64,000 bases of DNA from positions 1,501,001 through 1,565,000 of the forward strand of contig JAJTWR010000236.1 in the NCBI GenBank assembly GCA_021613335.1. The letters run 5' to 3'. Under the pieces are notes generated by a model. The model did no database searches and was not told the DNA's origin. It saw only the letters and a list, made by a program, of their open reading frames with translations. Made by a program: the position numbers and the translations under genes. The stretch is from Whitmania pigra. Taxonomy: Eukaryota > Annelida > Clitellata > Hirudinida > Haemopidae. Below, piece after piece: positions 24,001-36,027 of the stretch; the first letter of the stretch is position 1; every line of letters begins with the position of its first letter.

Positions 24001-25431
24001 AACTCAAATACTCGTAGCCCGTTTGACAAAGGAAGACGGGGTGAAAAGTCTCCCCAACAAAGTGAAGGTGATAATTGGACAGGCTTGTGTCGAAGATCCC
24101 AACCAAAGGCCATCTTTTGAGAAACTGTCGGTGATGTTGATGGCAGCTCACAATTCCAAGTACATGAGCACTCTGGACAATATTATCGAATCATTGGAGT
24201 TCTACGGAAGCGAAATTGAAACAAAAATGGAGGATCTTGGTAGAAGATTGAGAAAAACTCTTGATGAAAAAGACAATATTATGTCGCAAAGGATTCCAAC
24301 TTGGGCAATGAGCCAGGTAAATTGCTCGATCATTAACCATTGTACTTGAAAGATGAATATTATTTGTTAAGTAATTATTTTGTATCACCTTGCATTTTCT
24401 ACTAAAGATAAGGATGGGAAAGGATATGGACTGCAAAATGTGCAAAAATTTAGCAGTAATTGCTATAGAAATCGATCTATCCCACATCGAATCTGCTATC
24501 ATACCGTCTCCAGAGATTGAAGTCAACAGCGACGCTCGACAAAAATTCCAAGAAAAGAAAATCATTTTCTGTCTTGAAAGTTTCAATTCAGCAGTAGAGG
24601 AATTGGTTGATGAAAATTCGTGGCTCTTCAATGTCGAACAGACTTCCAACTGCGTTCTGTTCGTAGCTGGATTTAATGGGTTTTCCTTTGCCCAGAACAT
24701 CGGCAAGCTTATCGAACTCTTGTGGACCTGGGTGACTCCAATAAAAAAAAATTGTCTGGAGGTGATTTTTGGTCACAATTACTCAAATCAGGTTTGGTAG
24801 CTTGGTGCAGGTTAATTCAGATGTAATTCGATTTATGATGCACCATCAGTAGATTTTAACTAATAATAAATATTCAAGTTTTACTCGGGATGTAATAATT
24901 ATGCTTAATTGTATTATGAAAAATTCCAAATCTGAATGTTTATGCTTGACTTTAGGATCACATTCCAATTCCTATGTTCACCGTCACTCTCCACGGTGGA
25001 TCGGCTTTGTTCGGTCTCAGCAAACAGTCAGGGAATCAAGGCAACATGAAGTTCTTCTCTTACGGGGAAGTCATTAAAACGACTCGAAGACTAAACGCGT
25101 CTAGACGTCTACAAGCAGGAACAGACTGTGATCGAATTCTCAGCACCGATGTCATCGTTAAAAATCTTCCGATGTCTCTGAAAAACTTCAAAATCACTCC
25201 AGCAAAAATCTATTGCGAAGTATGTTGTTTCGGAGCAATATTTTTAATAGAATAAAATAATTGGCTCATCGATTAAATGAACTTGTGCGACAAACGAGGT
25301 TTATTGTAACTCAACGATTTATAGTTTTTTAAATTCTATTTTAATTTCAGATTTCTGCTGAAATGCCATTGTACTGGATAGATAAAGAGATTGAAATAAA
25401 ACATGCCAAGATCCCCGATGTCGTCTGTTGA
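21075..25431 (+). CDS. Receptor-guanylyl-cyclase-like protein with PstS-like ectodomain and degenerate cyclase
   Basis: Exons 21075-21451, 21683-22072, 22340-22564, 22689-22749, 22854-23410, 23560-24316, 24408-24791, 24956-25219 and 25351-25431 give about 1031 aa. A signal peptide (1 to about 24) precedes a bacterial-type phosphate-binding fold: IGATLPQDIYQSW, DFGTSE, FPVLAGNLVLAYNVPEV, PSGSTYIFT and YASIVNRKG. Then come one membrane segment (ICLLIAAGVGFGIW), a kinase-homology domain (SYLHRKDIVHGFL, CVVDSRW) and a cyclase-homology domain. In the last, the two metal-binding aspartates are E (about 810) and N (about 870), and the usual Cys and Asn of the RYCLFGDTVNTASR region are Phe and Lys. 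It is probably a catalytically dead receptor. The junction at 22750-22853 and the exon 6 donor are uncertain. Confidence 0.85.
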
Positions 25432-26092
25432 GGGGTGGATTTCGCGTTGTGGCGATGTGTTGGCAGCGGCTCGCCATGACTATTTTTTGCCAATTCCGAA
25501 ACATACTTAACTGAAACTGAATTAAGTCGAACTGCACCGACATGCCTCAGAAAAAGAAAAACGAATTTGAAAGATTTTGATAGGTTATCGGGGGCTGATT
25601 CGCCAACGCTAGATTATCTGTCGTCCTGTTACTAAAAATAAAATTAGTTTTAAATTGCATTCGTCGTAACCTGAGTGCGCGTAATATCAAATAACATTAA
25701 ACAGCTCGGCATCCAAGAGTTTATTTGCATATGGAACAACAATAAACCAGGACTCATCAAAGTGGACTCCAATGAACAAGATCACACAAGAATGTTTCTG
25801 TCATGATAATAAGTGAAACTAAGGAAGCAAATAATTCGTTCAATCCTGGATGCTTAGGCATTGAACAAGCCAAGTAACAAATTTCTCGGCACACATGACG
25901 GCGCAAGAATCGGAAGTAAAGTTTAGCGGTGACACAATCAAATTTAATAACATTATCACTTCATTTACATAACTGGATAGTGATATCATAATCGGGTAGG
26001 TGAGATTAATTTAGTGCTCAAGTTGCAGGAAGAGCAAATTATGCATACCATGTCAGTTTATGTATGCCAGGAGCAAACAAAGGCGCACGAGA
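25432..26092. other. Convergent 3' intergenic region
   Basis: About 660 bp between the receptor stop and the BCKDK-like stop, with both 3' ends facing each other. No gene or repeat recognised. Confidence 0.6.
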
Positions 26093-29000
26093 CTAAATGC
26101 GGAAGCTTTCCCTCTTCCCTTCGATGTGTCCGAGCCTCAGAAATGTGTCTGTTCCGAAGCCTTCCATTGATTCTACCTCGATGTTTCCTCCGAGGCATCT
26201 CGCATAAGTCCGACACACCGGCAGGCCAAACTGCAGTCTGCAATGGTTTTTGAATCGGTCAATAAATTCTAATAAGTAGATTCTCGAGTCATCGTCATCA
26301 TCATTCATCCAATCGTAATAACAGATCCGATCTAAGCGTCCAAGTCAGAATTCTCACTCGTCTGCCAGATATCCGCCCTCCTCTTCACACAGAGTGTGGT
26401 GCTGCTGTTTGGAAAGATCGAACTCCCACAACTTATCCAGTTCGGCATGGTGAAGCCCTCTTCCTCGATCGCTCACCCTGCAACCCAAGGACGACGCGAT
26501 GATAGCAATAAGTACATTAAAATCTTTCTCACAGATTGTTTGTACCACAATGAGCCAGTAATAGATTACAGGTGATATAAGAAATAACAGAAGTCAAGGT
26601 GAATTTATCAAATAAATTTCCATCCTTAAGGTAAATTCACATGTAAATAGCATTTTCAATGCAGAATGCACGTACTTGATGATAAAGTCTAAATCATTAT
26701 TGGAGATGGTAATTTGTACAGGGGGCATGGGCAGGCTAGAAGTGGTTTTATGGTTCTCGACCGTGGCCCTGCAAAATAAAAAGCAGTACCACTGACTGAA
26801 AATGCCTGTAGACCGAAGACAACCTTCTATTACTGACACGGCCGCTCTGTACAGCAGTTCCTGAACGATGTTTCCGAAAGGTTGCGGAATGAAGGCGAAC
26901 TTCGCGTCGAGGTGTCCAGAAATGGAGAAGTAAGGACAAGTGCCGTGCTGTTCTTCGCATGCGGTTCTGTTCATCGAACGAAGAAAATTTTATTTTGTCA
27001 GCAAGTAGTTCGGTCAAGGAGATAGTGGTATTTGCAGAATTATTTGTTTTCACCATTATTATTATTATTAAAATCATCATTTATTACCATTACTATCATT
27101 ATCGTCATCACCTCACGCTTTCAATCTTCTTCTCGATGATGAGCTTTGGACTGAAGTTGACAGCTATGATGCCGATGATTTCGGGCTAAAATTAGAACAT
27201 CATATGCAAATTGGCAGTTTTAAAGGACTGAATAAGTTTTTGTCGATCCCATTCGTGGAGAATTTTGTAAATGTTGAAAACAGAAGATTGATAACGCTTC
27301 GTTATTGTGGTGATGATGCATGGCAGAACAGTACCTTATGTCAAATTTGTTCATTTTCCACGATAGGTTACGCAAGACAAACGACAAAACATTTTAACTC
27401 GAACACTTGGTTGAAATACAAGATGAATTAGAATGGCTTAGAATGCAATAGTCAAATATTAAAAAGAAAGATAAAAAGTATTTACATTCTCTTTCTGTAG
27501 AGCAATGTGGTGCTTGCAGAGTAGCTCAGTGGCAATCCTCGAGTTCAATGCCCTGTCCAGGAACTTTCTGATGGCCTCGTCACTCTGTAACACAATTGCT
27601 ATCACCTCATCTTGTGTCTTTATCAAGATGTTCTTATTAGATTTATCATGTAATATTAAATGATGTTTTATATTTTCCATGTGTCAAATTCTAATGTTGC
27701 AAACAACTCAAGAAATATGTTGCTGAGGTCATTCATGGCTACTGGACTTATTACTGCTCGAAATAAAGACATTTCATAGGCTCGTGCGACAACTCTGCAT
27801 TCAAATGATCAACCACTCACAAGATCAATTTGCTTGCTGTCTGCTCCAATAATATCATGACATGGTAACGAATAAATTAAATAACAAGTTAATTTAAACT
27901 AGATTTAAGAGAATAGCCATTAAATGGATCAATGCCATGGTTCTCTCTCTCTCTCTAATTTAACTATTTAATTAACTATTTAATTTAGGCATTAGTTTAA
28001 TAATTATGTATTATGCCATGGATGCCTAAGCATGGTTCTCTCTCTCTAATTTAACTATTTAATTTAGGCATTAGTTTAATAATTATGTATTATGCCATGG
28101 ATGCCTAAGCATGGTTCTCTCTCTCTAATTTAACTATTTAATTAACTATTTAATTTAGGCATTAGTTTAATAATTATGTATTATTACTACAGACCATACT
28201 TTTTATCTTAATTATTTATCTTTCCATACTTTGTTCTCTTACTCATTATCTTATTCTTCATAACCTGTTACTATGCTAACCAAAGCACTATTCGTAACTG
28301 ACACACCCACCTTAAAGTATCTAATTTCCTTTAACCCTTTACACAGCAAGGCGATGTCATTCTTGTGCTCATCCAAAAACTGTCTGAGGATGCCACAGTA
28401 CTCCAGCTCTGACTTCAGATCTGTTATCTGTCGAGGTCAGACAGCAACCTAGTCAGTAGTCAATGACTTCATGCCATTTCCAAATTACGAGATGTCTAGT
28501 CAACTAAAGATGTTAAATGACAGTTATTAATGATGACGAAATAAGCTATTTCTATTAAACTACAATAATAACCAATAATAAATAAATATTGAAATAACAG
28601 TTCTGTAGAAATCACTAACTTTACTTTTTAATAACATCATAATCTTGACAATCTCTTTAACATTAAGTAGGAAAACCAAAATCTATGGATATATGAACAA
28701 GTATCAACCTTAGAAACTTCATTGAGTCTGTAGAAACTCTTTAGGTAGAGTTTGTGCTGGTTTCAAATGAAAGCATAATGTTTATTAACAGGAATTCGAG
28801 TGATTACTTAAGAATTTGATGTGATCTAATAGGCCTTTATTTTAAAACCAGGAAATAAACGTACCTTATCAGGAAATCAATAAAGTCGGTGTATTTTCGT
28901 AATTGTTAGGGATTACGAAATTCTCTTGGATAACAGATAACAATATAATTGAGCTGGTTAAAAGTCAACAAAACCCACCACTTCGAGAATCATTGGATGA

Positions 29001-29521
29001 ACACCAGCCACAAAGGGAAGCTGCCTGAATCTTGAAATCTGATGTGCTAACCTAATTGGAAGTTCCCTCTGCAGATACTGAGCACTCCTCTGAAAGCAGA
29101 CACAAATTTTAAAGCAATCTTTTCAGCACATGAGGCTAATTACTGACTTAGATGACTACAAACAAAATTAACCGTCATAAAATTTATGAATGTTATCGAT
29201 TTTTCCCTTCAAAAGAATGTAGCTCACAATCAGATGATTCTTGTTCGTACTTCGCCCAGTATATATCATCGTCAGAGGCATTAACCTGACAGGCGACTAA
29301 AGAAATATAACAGCCCTGATAAAATTATTCTCGACGTCGCATTAAAATGTTCCAAGTACCATTTTTGTGGCTAGGTCGATCGCATTCTGATAGTAAAACG
29401 AAGTCACGTATTTCATTCTGTCAACTTGGTCGGAGGGTGGAGTCCTTGCGGAAAATAACCTCTGACATGATATCAACCAACCTCTCCTCGAAGAGGTATA
29501 AACATTGCGCGCGCGATACAT
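26093..29521 (-). CDS. Mitochondrial branched-chain alpha-ketoacid dehydrogenase kinase-like protein
   Basis: Eleven exons: 29360-29521, 29228-29296, 28979-29089, 28709-28756, 28311-28412, 27486-27584, 27112-27185, 26838-26966, 26676-26768, 26358-26477, 26093-26237 (383 aa; human BCKDK is about 412). The Arg-rich, acid-poor start MYRARNVYTSSRRG looks like a mitochondrial presequence. It aligns to BCKDK throughout: VT-SFY, RLMPLTMIYTGRS, the H-box ELPIRLAHQI (H93), HLDAKFAFIPQP, G1 box DRGRG (D299) and the C-terminal GTDTFLRLGHIEGKRESFRI. BCKDK phosphorylates and inactivates the E1 of branched-chain ketoacid dehydrogenase. Here the N-box ELLKN is ELLYR, so the Mg-coordinating Asn is Arg, and the ATP lid/G2 region is shortened. 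Kinase activity is therefore doubtful. Confidence 0.92.
27931..28184. repeat. Tandem repeat in BCKDK-like intron 5
   Basis: About three copies of a 75-95 bp unit built from ATGCCATGG, TTCTCTCTCTC, TTTAACTATTTAATT and AGGCATTAGTTTAATAATTA. Copies differ mainly by an inserted AACTATTTAATT and by the length of the CT run. Confidence 0.9.
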
Positions 29522-30176
29522 CGTCTGTCATTGACACGTTGTTTACTTCCATTCCGAACTATTTTATTAAGTCCAGTTTTAAACCTCTAGGTCGGTCCTA
29601 ATTCCAGATTAAGCGCTTGTACAACAAAAAAGTTTACATTTTCAAGTTCACATTGGCTAATAATATTGGCTTCTGATATCGATACATCTCCTCAATAAAT
29701 GAGTAGCTTTAAGTTTGGACACATCAATTTTCCACGAATAAAGGGACTCTAGATTAACCACAGCCATGTAAATGAAATCAAAACATTGATCACGTCTTGT
29801 AAAAACTAGGCATCTTCAATTTGTTTTCCGGCTAAAGAATCGTTAGCTCAATACACTACAACCGTCTGCTATCTCCTAAATTCCATCAACAACAAAGATT
29901 GGTAGCCAAAGCCACGTCTTATCAACTAACTGAAAAATCAGTCACCCAAAATTTAGAAAAATCCATATAATCAAGCCAAATAAACCAATGTTTCATTAAA
30001 AAAATCTGCTGCATGCATTATTAGTAGCAATAGTAACAACCAATCAAGTAAAACTTAGTGAATAAATTTTCAATGTTTTAACTAATCACTTTCCAATTGT
30101 AAACAATTTTGCCTGATTTTAAATGTAAAATTGTCATTTAACAGTGTCCAAACATCCACATCATCACCATGGATCA
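29522..30176. other. Intergenic between BCKDK-like start and QPRT stop
   Basis: About 650 bp. It holds the BCKDK-like promoter and the QPRT 3' end. No other feature recognised. Confidence 0.6.
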
Positions 30177-31778
30177 TTAATCAGACTTCAAAATTTTCAG
30201 TGAGAAATCAATGGCATCGTATCCCTGGGTAGTTCGACTGAGGGAGATGACGTCGATATCTTTCCCAACAAATTGGAGGATGTTGCTCTCGTTGATGCCT
30301 CCACTTGCCTCTATTGTCAGTGATGGATATTGCTTCTTAATGCTTGAGGCGGTCTCGTGCAGCAGCTTTTAAAAGTAATCATAACATGATGTAATAGGTA
30401 ACGACAACATTAACATTAAGTGTGGATATTGAAAAATGCTTGTGATATTATTAGTTGTTAATTAAAACCATTTCTCTACTTCAACGGAATTCTGACAACT
30501 GTTTAAAATCAATCGTTTTGCCAAATTATAAAAAAATAAATATTTAATAAACATCTGCAACCATGTTAGTGAAATCTCTATTGGAATAAAACAGAACATT
30601 AAAGATCTAGTAGAGTTCAAGGCACGTAGAAAATAAATCTAGAGCTTCTCGAGGTCATTTCCAAGGAAGTTCAAACCTGAGGAATAAAGTTGTCGAGCAT
30701 GACGATGTCGCAGCCCGCCTCAGCTGCTTCGAGTCCTTCCTCGAGTGACCTGCACTCAACCTCTATTTTCAGGCTGAAGCCCCCAACAGACCTGGCATCT
30801 TTTACCACCTGGAGGATTTAAAAGTACAATCTTGAAGTAATTTTCAGAAATTTTGTGGATTAACATGGATAATTAATTAATTAATTAATATAGATATGAC
30901 ATATTTTTATGGTTCTGCTATTCATAGTCAATGAATAAGCTTATATAATTGAAGAACAAAATGATCTTTAGCTAATATTATTTTCTAAAAGGAAGCTAGT
31001 ATGATATCCCAATCATTAATAAAATTCAACAATTTTATACAATTCAATTAAATAGAATTTAATATAATAGAAACAGTAGTTATATTATTTTATCATACAA
31101 AATCCATATGTAAGTTGTTCAATTACCTGTGTGATGCTTCCTGCAGACCAAATGTGATTGTCCTTGAGCATGATCATGGAGGAGAGGTCGTATCGATGAG
31201 TTGCAAGCCCTCCAACCAGAAGGGCATATTTCTCAACAATCCTGAACCCTGGAGTGGTTTTTCTTGTTCCAGCAATTTCGCCATGCCAGGGAGCTCCAGT
31301 TTCTTCGATTACATGATTTGAAACCAATTTGTTTAGTTTCCTTCCATAGGTTGCTATCCCACTGGCACGAGTCACACAATTCAATGCTATCCTTTCTCCC
31401 AGTAAAATATTCCTCACTCTGCCTGTTACAGTTGCCACCTTTGTGTATGGCTGCAAATCATCTCCTTCTTGGGCCTAAGACATGAACGACGTTAAAATAC
31501 AGATGTTAGATTACCCAATAATTTAAAAGTGATATGATACTCACGTGCCAGTCTATGGTGCAATCTAACGTTTTGAAAACTTCTTCGAAGAAAGGAAGGC
31601 CGGCAAGCACGCCTTCACCTTTGCACAACAAGAACGCCTTCTCGACCTTCTCTCCGACCACAAATCCACCATAATCAAAGTTCGGTGTGTCCTCCTTGAG
31701 CCATTCATTTACAGTTTCTCTCAAACGAATAGGATGCAACAAATGACTTAGATTCAGATTCTGCCTGCGAGAATCCAT
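30177..31778 (-). CDS. QPRT: Quinolinate phosphoribosyltransferase (nicotinate-nucleotide pyrophosphorylase)
   Basis: Four exons, 31545-31778, 31127-31474, 30677-30808 and 30177-30365, give 300 aa (human 297). The enzyme makes nicotinate mononucleotide from quinolinate and PRPP with loss of CO2, the entry step from the kynurenine pathway into NAD. Signature motifs are present: [41 protein letters not shown] and MLDNF, then TIEASGGI in the C-terminal barrel strand. These carry the substrate-binding Arg/Lys/His and acidic residues of the family, so it should be active. Phase 0 introns throughout. The start [10 protein letters not shown] fits the family N-terminus. Confidence 0.97.
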
Positions 31779-32533
31779 TCTCGCTCTTAGTCACAATAAC
31801 CGGGACCAGTAAATCACTAAAACAAGACTCGAAACTCATAGCGAGAAACGTCAGCCCCAAACAAATTCGATGAATTGAATTAGTTGAAGGACCATTTAAA
31901 TGTGGATTTGCATTATTAGTGCAGCTCATGAGCTATTCCTTTTAATTCTTACAGATTGAATCATCATTCGAGTCATAATATTTTGTATTAAATAGTTATT
32001 TCGGTTCAGTAGAGCAACCAATTAGGAGTATCGCGAGATTGTGACCTTCGCTCTTTGGAACGTGCTGTCAGTCTTTATTGGCTCCATTTCGCCAAACAGC
32101 AGACTCTCCAAAGTAATATGAATTCGACACTATGTCACATCTTCAACTACACACAAAGCATGGAAAGCTGAAGAAATGCAGGCAAACATTTTAAAACATT
32201 TATTTTCAACAGCAGACCAGCTTAATTAAAACACATTCTACCCAACTTTGACAACATTGGTGTAACGCTACTAAAACCTACCTCTAGGGCCTAAACATAT
32301 TTTGGATTTACATCCAACAAAATGGTTCAAAAATGGTAAAACTGAACAAAACAAAGCTTAAACAATCAAAGGACACTTTAATCTGATAACTGAGCCGCAC
32401 TTTCAGGCTCCAAATTGATAAGATTTGTTGTGCTCATAGCAATCAAAGATGTCTCTAATACTAAACGAAGTGATTCAAATAAAAAAAATGATGCTAAGAA
32501 GTTGCAATTTGTCATTCTCTCATCCATTGTCTT
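31779..32533. other. Intergenic between QPRT start and GST6 stop
   Basis: About 750 bp holding the QPRT promoter and the GST6 3' end. AT-rich, no further gene recognised. Confidence 0.6.
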
Positions 32534-33915
32534 CTAAACATTGAGCACCTCCTTGACACAGGCCACATACTCCTCTGAATTTTTGGGCTTTCTTGTCTCT
32601 TTTGAGTATTTATCAAAAAAGGGAAGTTGGCACACGGTCTTCAGAAACATCTGAAACGAGCAAATAGACTTGTTTGTACACAGTGTTTTGTTACTTACTT
32701 CAATCTAGCCTAGCATGACCGGAAATTAAACATGGTACAATGCCAGCCATGCCCATCAGATATCATAGATAAAATTTTAACCCATACATTTACACAGAAA
32801 TGAACAAATTCATCGTTCATTACCTCAATCTCAGGAAAGTCTTCAAAGACCTCAGGCTCATAGTAATCCTTTATGGCCAGAAGAGCTTCAAGCAATCCAA
32901 TGTCAGCAAAAGTTAGAGAATTTCCTACAAGGTAGCCATTGCTACCGTTGTCTTTGAGTATCTGCAATGATTGCAATACAAGTTAATACAAGAGATACTA
33001 AGAAACCTTTAAGTCATTTTTTAATTTTGAATAGAAAAATCCCAATTAGTATACAAAAGAAAGAAATAAGCTTCATTAAGACAAGAGCCTCTATTTAAAT
33101 CAATCATTCTTGTAGTGAGTTTTAACAATGCAAGAGAAATGTTGCAAATTGATCAGAACCAACCTGTTCAAATAATGGCAAATATTTTGCCACAGTGTCT
33201 GCTGTTTTCTCCTTGACTTTGTCTAGTGGAAAGAAAAAGCCTGCAGGCAAGAATGCTGTGTAAAAGTCTCTGGTTCCCTCATAGACAGCATCCACTCTGC
33301 AGTTACAAGTACATGTGGAATGCTTATAACTTCAATCATGGACTATTTATTGTGAACTTAGAAAATGAGTTACGATCAAAAGCCATCAATTAATTATTTT
33401 GTAATAATCCCTAAATATCTTTTACTTGGTTCTCTCATCTTCACTTTTACCATACAGACTGTGAGCTCTTGCAAGATGCCTCACAATAGCATTTGTCTGG
33501 ACCAAATTCTTGCCATCAATTTTAAGAAGAGGCACTTGTCCAAATGTCAGTCCTGAAAAAATGAAATGAAAAGTATCACTTTTGTCTGACCCTACATATA
33601 TAAAAGACCCTACATAGATACAACATGTTTATACTAGTCGAACAAAGGAATTTTTATAAATGATCTTCTTACCCTTCTTTAAATCAAGAAACTGCTCTCT
33701 TGTCTTGATGGGAACTTCTTTGAACTATGATATATAATATGAATTAATTTTAAGTTGAGATCTTAATAAAAGTTTAAACTGTAAATAATGTTATTGAGAA
33801 AAACTATCAAATCGTGCAATGAATGTACCTCTAACGAACATGCACTCAACAGCAGTCTGACAATCTCTGCGCGTCCCCTTCCCTCAAAATAAACTAATTC
33901 AGGTACAGCAGACAT
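32534..33915 (-). CDS. Sigma-class glutathione S-transferase (detached copy)
   Basis: Exons 33829-33915, 33673-33724, 33426-33552, 33164-33296, 32824-32961 and 32534-32650 give 217 aa. The start MSAVPELVYFEGRGRAEIV has the catalytic Tyr at position 9. LTFGQVPLLKIDGK and VQTNAIVRHLAR form the glutathione site, and VGNSLTFADIGLLEALL is the helical signature. It shares intron positions and phases with the array at 8-20 kb but is separated from it by three unrelated genes. It is the most conventional-looking member and lies head-to-head with MCCC2. Confidence 0.96.
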
Positions 33916-34714
33916 ACTTTGAGATGAATTTAAACAGAATCGTCAATAATGACTATTTCAATCGACTCTTATCGAAGAACCAATCGAAGGCCGAACTTTG
34001 AAACGTACTGGTTCGTCTTCAAACAGACGAGTTCAAAGATGTTTGATTAAAATTAGATTACAGTTCATTATTGCGTCAATTGATTCGTGAGTAAATTTAT
34101 TTTATTCCAAAACGTAGGAATAAAGACAAATATTTTTAAGGGTCTATATACCCCTTTTGACTACTTTGAGTGGAACGATATTTAAAGACCTTTTTTGGAG
34201 AGAGCAGGAAGATTTTTCATTCTTAAAATATGATACTTTTTGAAAATGACAAGCAAAAATGGCTGTTAATTAGGTTCGATAGAACCTCCATGCACTTGTT
34301 TCATATGTGAGCTATAAATTTTGTTAAGCTCAACCTTCTCAAAATTAGATGGCCACTTTTTCTTGTCACTTAATGCTACATACAAATTGAGAAGTTATGA
34401 CTTTAGCGCATGGAAAATCAAATTATGCTCTAAGGTTTTTTCCACCAGCAGACTGTCACTATCTTACTGCAATCTACTGTCATCAGCTTTTTTTAGTTTT
34501 TACTCAATTTAAATTAATTTTATAAAATGATTTAATTTATATGCCAAACTGATTATTAAATCATTTTAAATTCTAAGATAATTAATTTCTGGCTATGAGG
34601 CCTATTTAGCTTTTCGTGTGTCGTCTGAATTGTGCCGGGCCGGCATTTTTTTCAGATTTTGATGCTAGGGCGTGTTTTTAAGATTAATTTAAATGAAATG
34701 TCACATTAAGAATA
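33916..34714. other. Divergent intergenic region (GST6 and MCCC2 promoters)
   Basis: About 800 bp between two start codons facing away from each other. The small plus-strand frame at 34321-34512 lacks family similarity. No defined promoter element recognised. Confidence 0.55.
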
Positions 34715-35992
34715 ATGATGAAGAAATTAATTAGACAACCACATTTTTTACGCCTCCTGAACAGATATTACCATTCTGACAATGTCGTTCGGATAGGGTC
34801 AACACCAGATTTTTCTTCTAAGGAATATAAGGTTAATCATTGTTAATATTTAACATTTAAATACAGAAATGTTGCTAGTATCTTTAGCTTAACTGGCTTG
34901 TCGAACCTGCACTTTAATGCTACAAGCCTTTACATGTACATGTACATGTACATGTAAGACGGTAACATGTACATTCAAATCATATTTATTAAAGGAAAAT
35001 TATGATCACATGAAGACTCTCGTCGATGACTTGAAGAAGGAAGTGGACCAAATTGCTTTAGGTTGACTAACTTATAATTCACTGATTCAGGTCCTTAAAG
35101 CAGACGATGTTAAGCATTGCTTTTTCTAAGGTGGAGGAGAGAAAGCTCGGAAACTGCACCTCTCTAGAAATAAGCTGCTGGTCAGGGACAGGGTGGACAG
35201 GCTTCTAGATCCTGGGTTAGTCTCACTTGATATTCTCTCTTCTGCTTATTATGGAAAAGGGGTTCTTTTTTTGCTGAGTTTATGAGGTATGATAATTTTA
35301 TCTTCAGTTATTTCTTTTCGTGTATTTTCTTGAATTCTGCAAGAAGCATCATCAATAATGGAATAATATTAAAATGTAAAATATTCTTAAAAATGTAACT
35401 TTAATTATTTAACTTTTTATTGTTTTCTTTCAGGTCTCCTTTCCTTGAATTTTCTCAGTTTGCAGGTTACCAGATGTATGGAGAGGATGTCGTTCCAGCA
35501 GGTGGAATAATCACCGGGATTGGAAGAGTTTCAGGGTAACTGTTCGGGCCTAACTGATGAAAGCATGTCGTATTCGATATTATTTTATTAAAACATTATT
35601 ACCTATATATAACGATACATGTATTTTGTCTTTTAAACTTTGCGACGTGACATTTAGAAGTAGAAATGCTTTAAATGTTTTCGTTTGTAATACATTTTGA
35701 GCCCTATTGGTCAACTGTGAGGGACCAAAATTCTTTTTTCTTTAGGGTTGAATGCGTGATAGTGGCCAACGACCCCACAGTCAAGGGGGGTACTTATTAT
35801 CCCATCACAGTCAAGAAGCACCTCAGGGCACAGGAGATCGCCCAGGACAACAGACTGCCCTGCATTTACTTGGGTGATGTTTGGTTTTGTGTTTGATATT
35901 TTTCCACTTTATTTATTTGATGATTTGCAATTAAAATTTTAATTACTGTTATTATTATTATTATTATTATTATAATTATTATTATTGTTATA

Positions 35993-36027
<35 letters not shown>

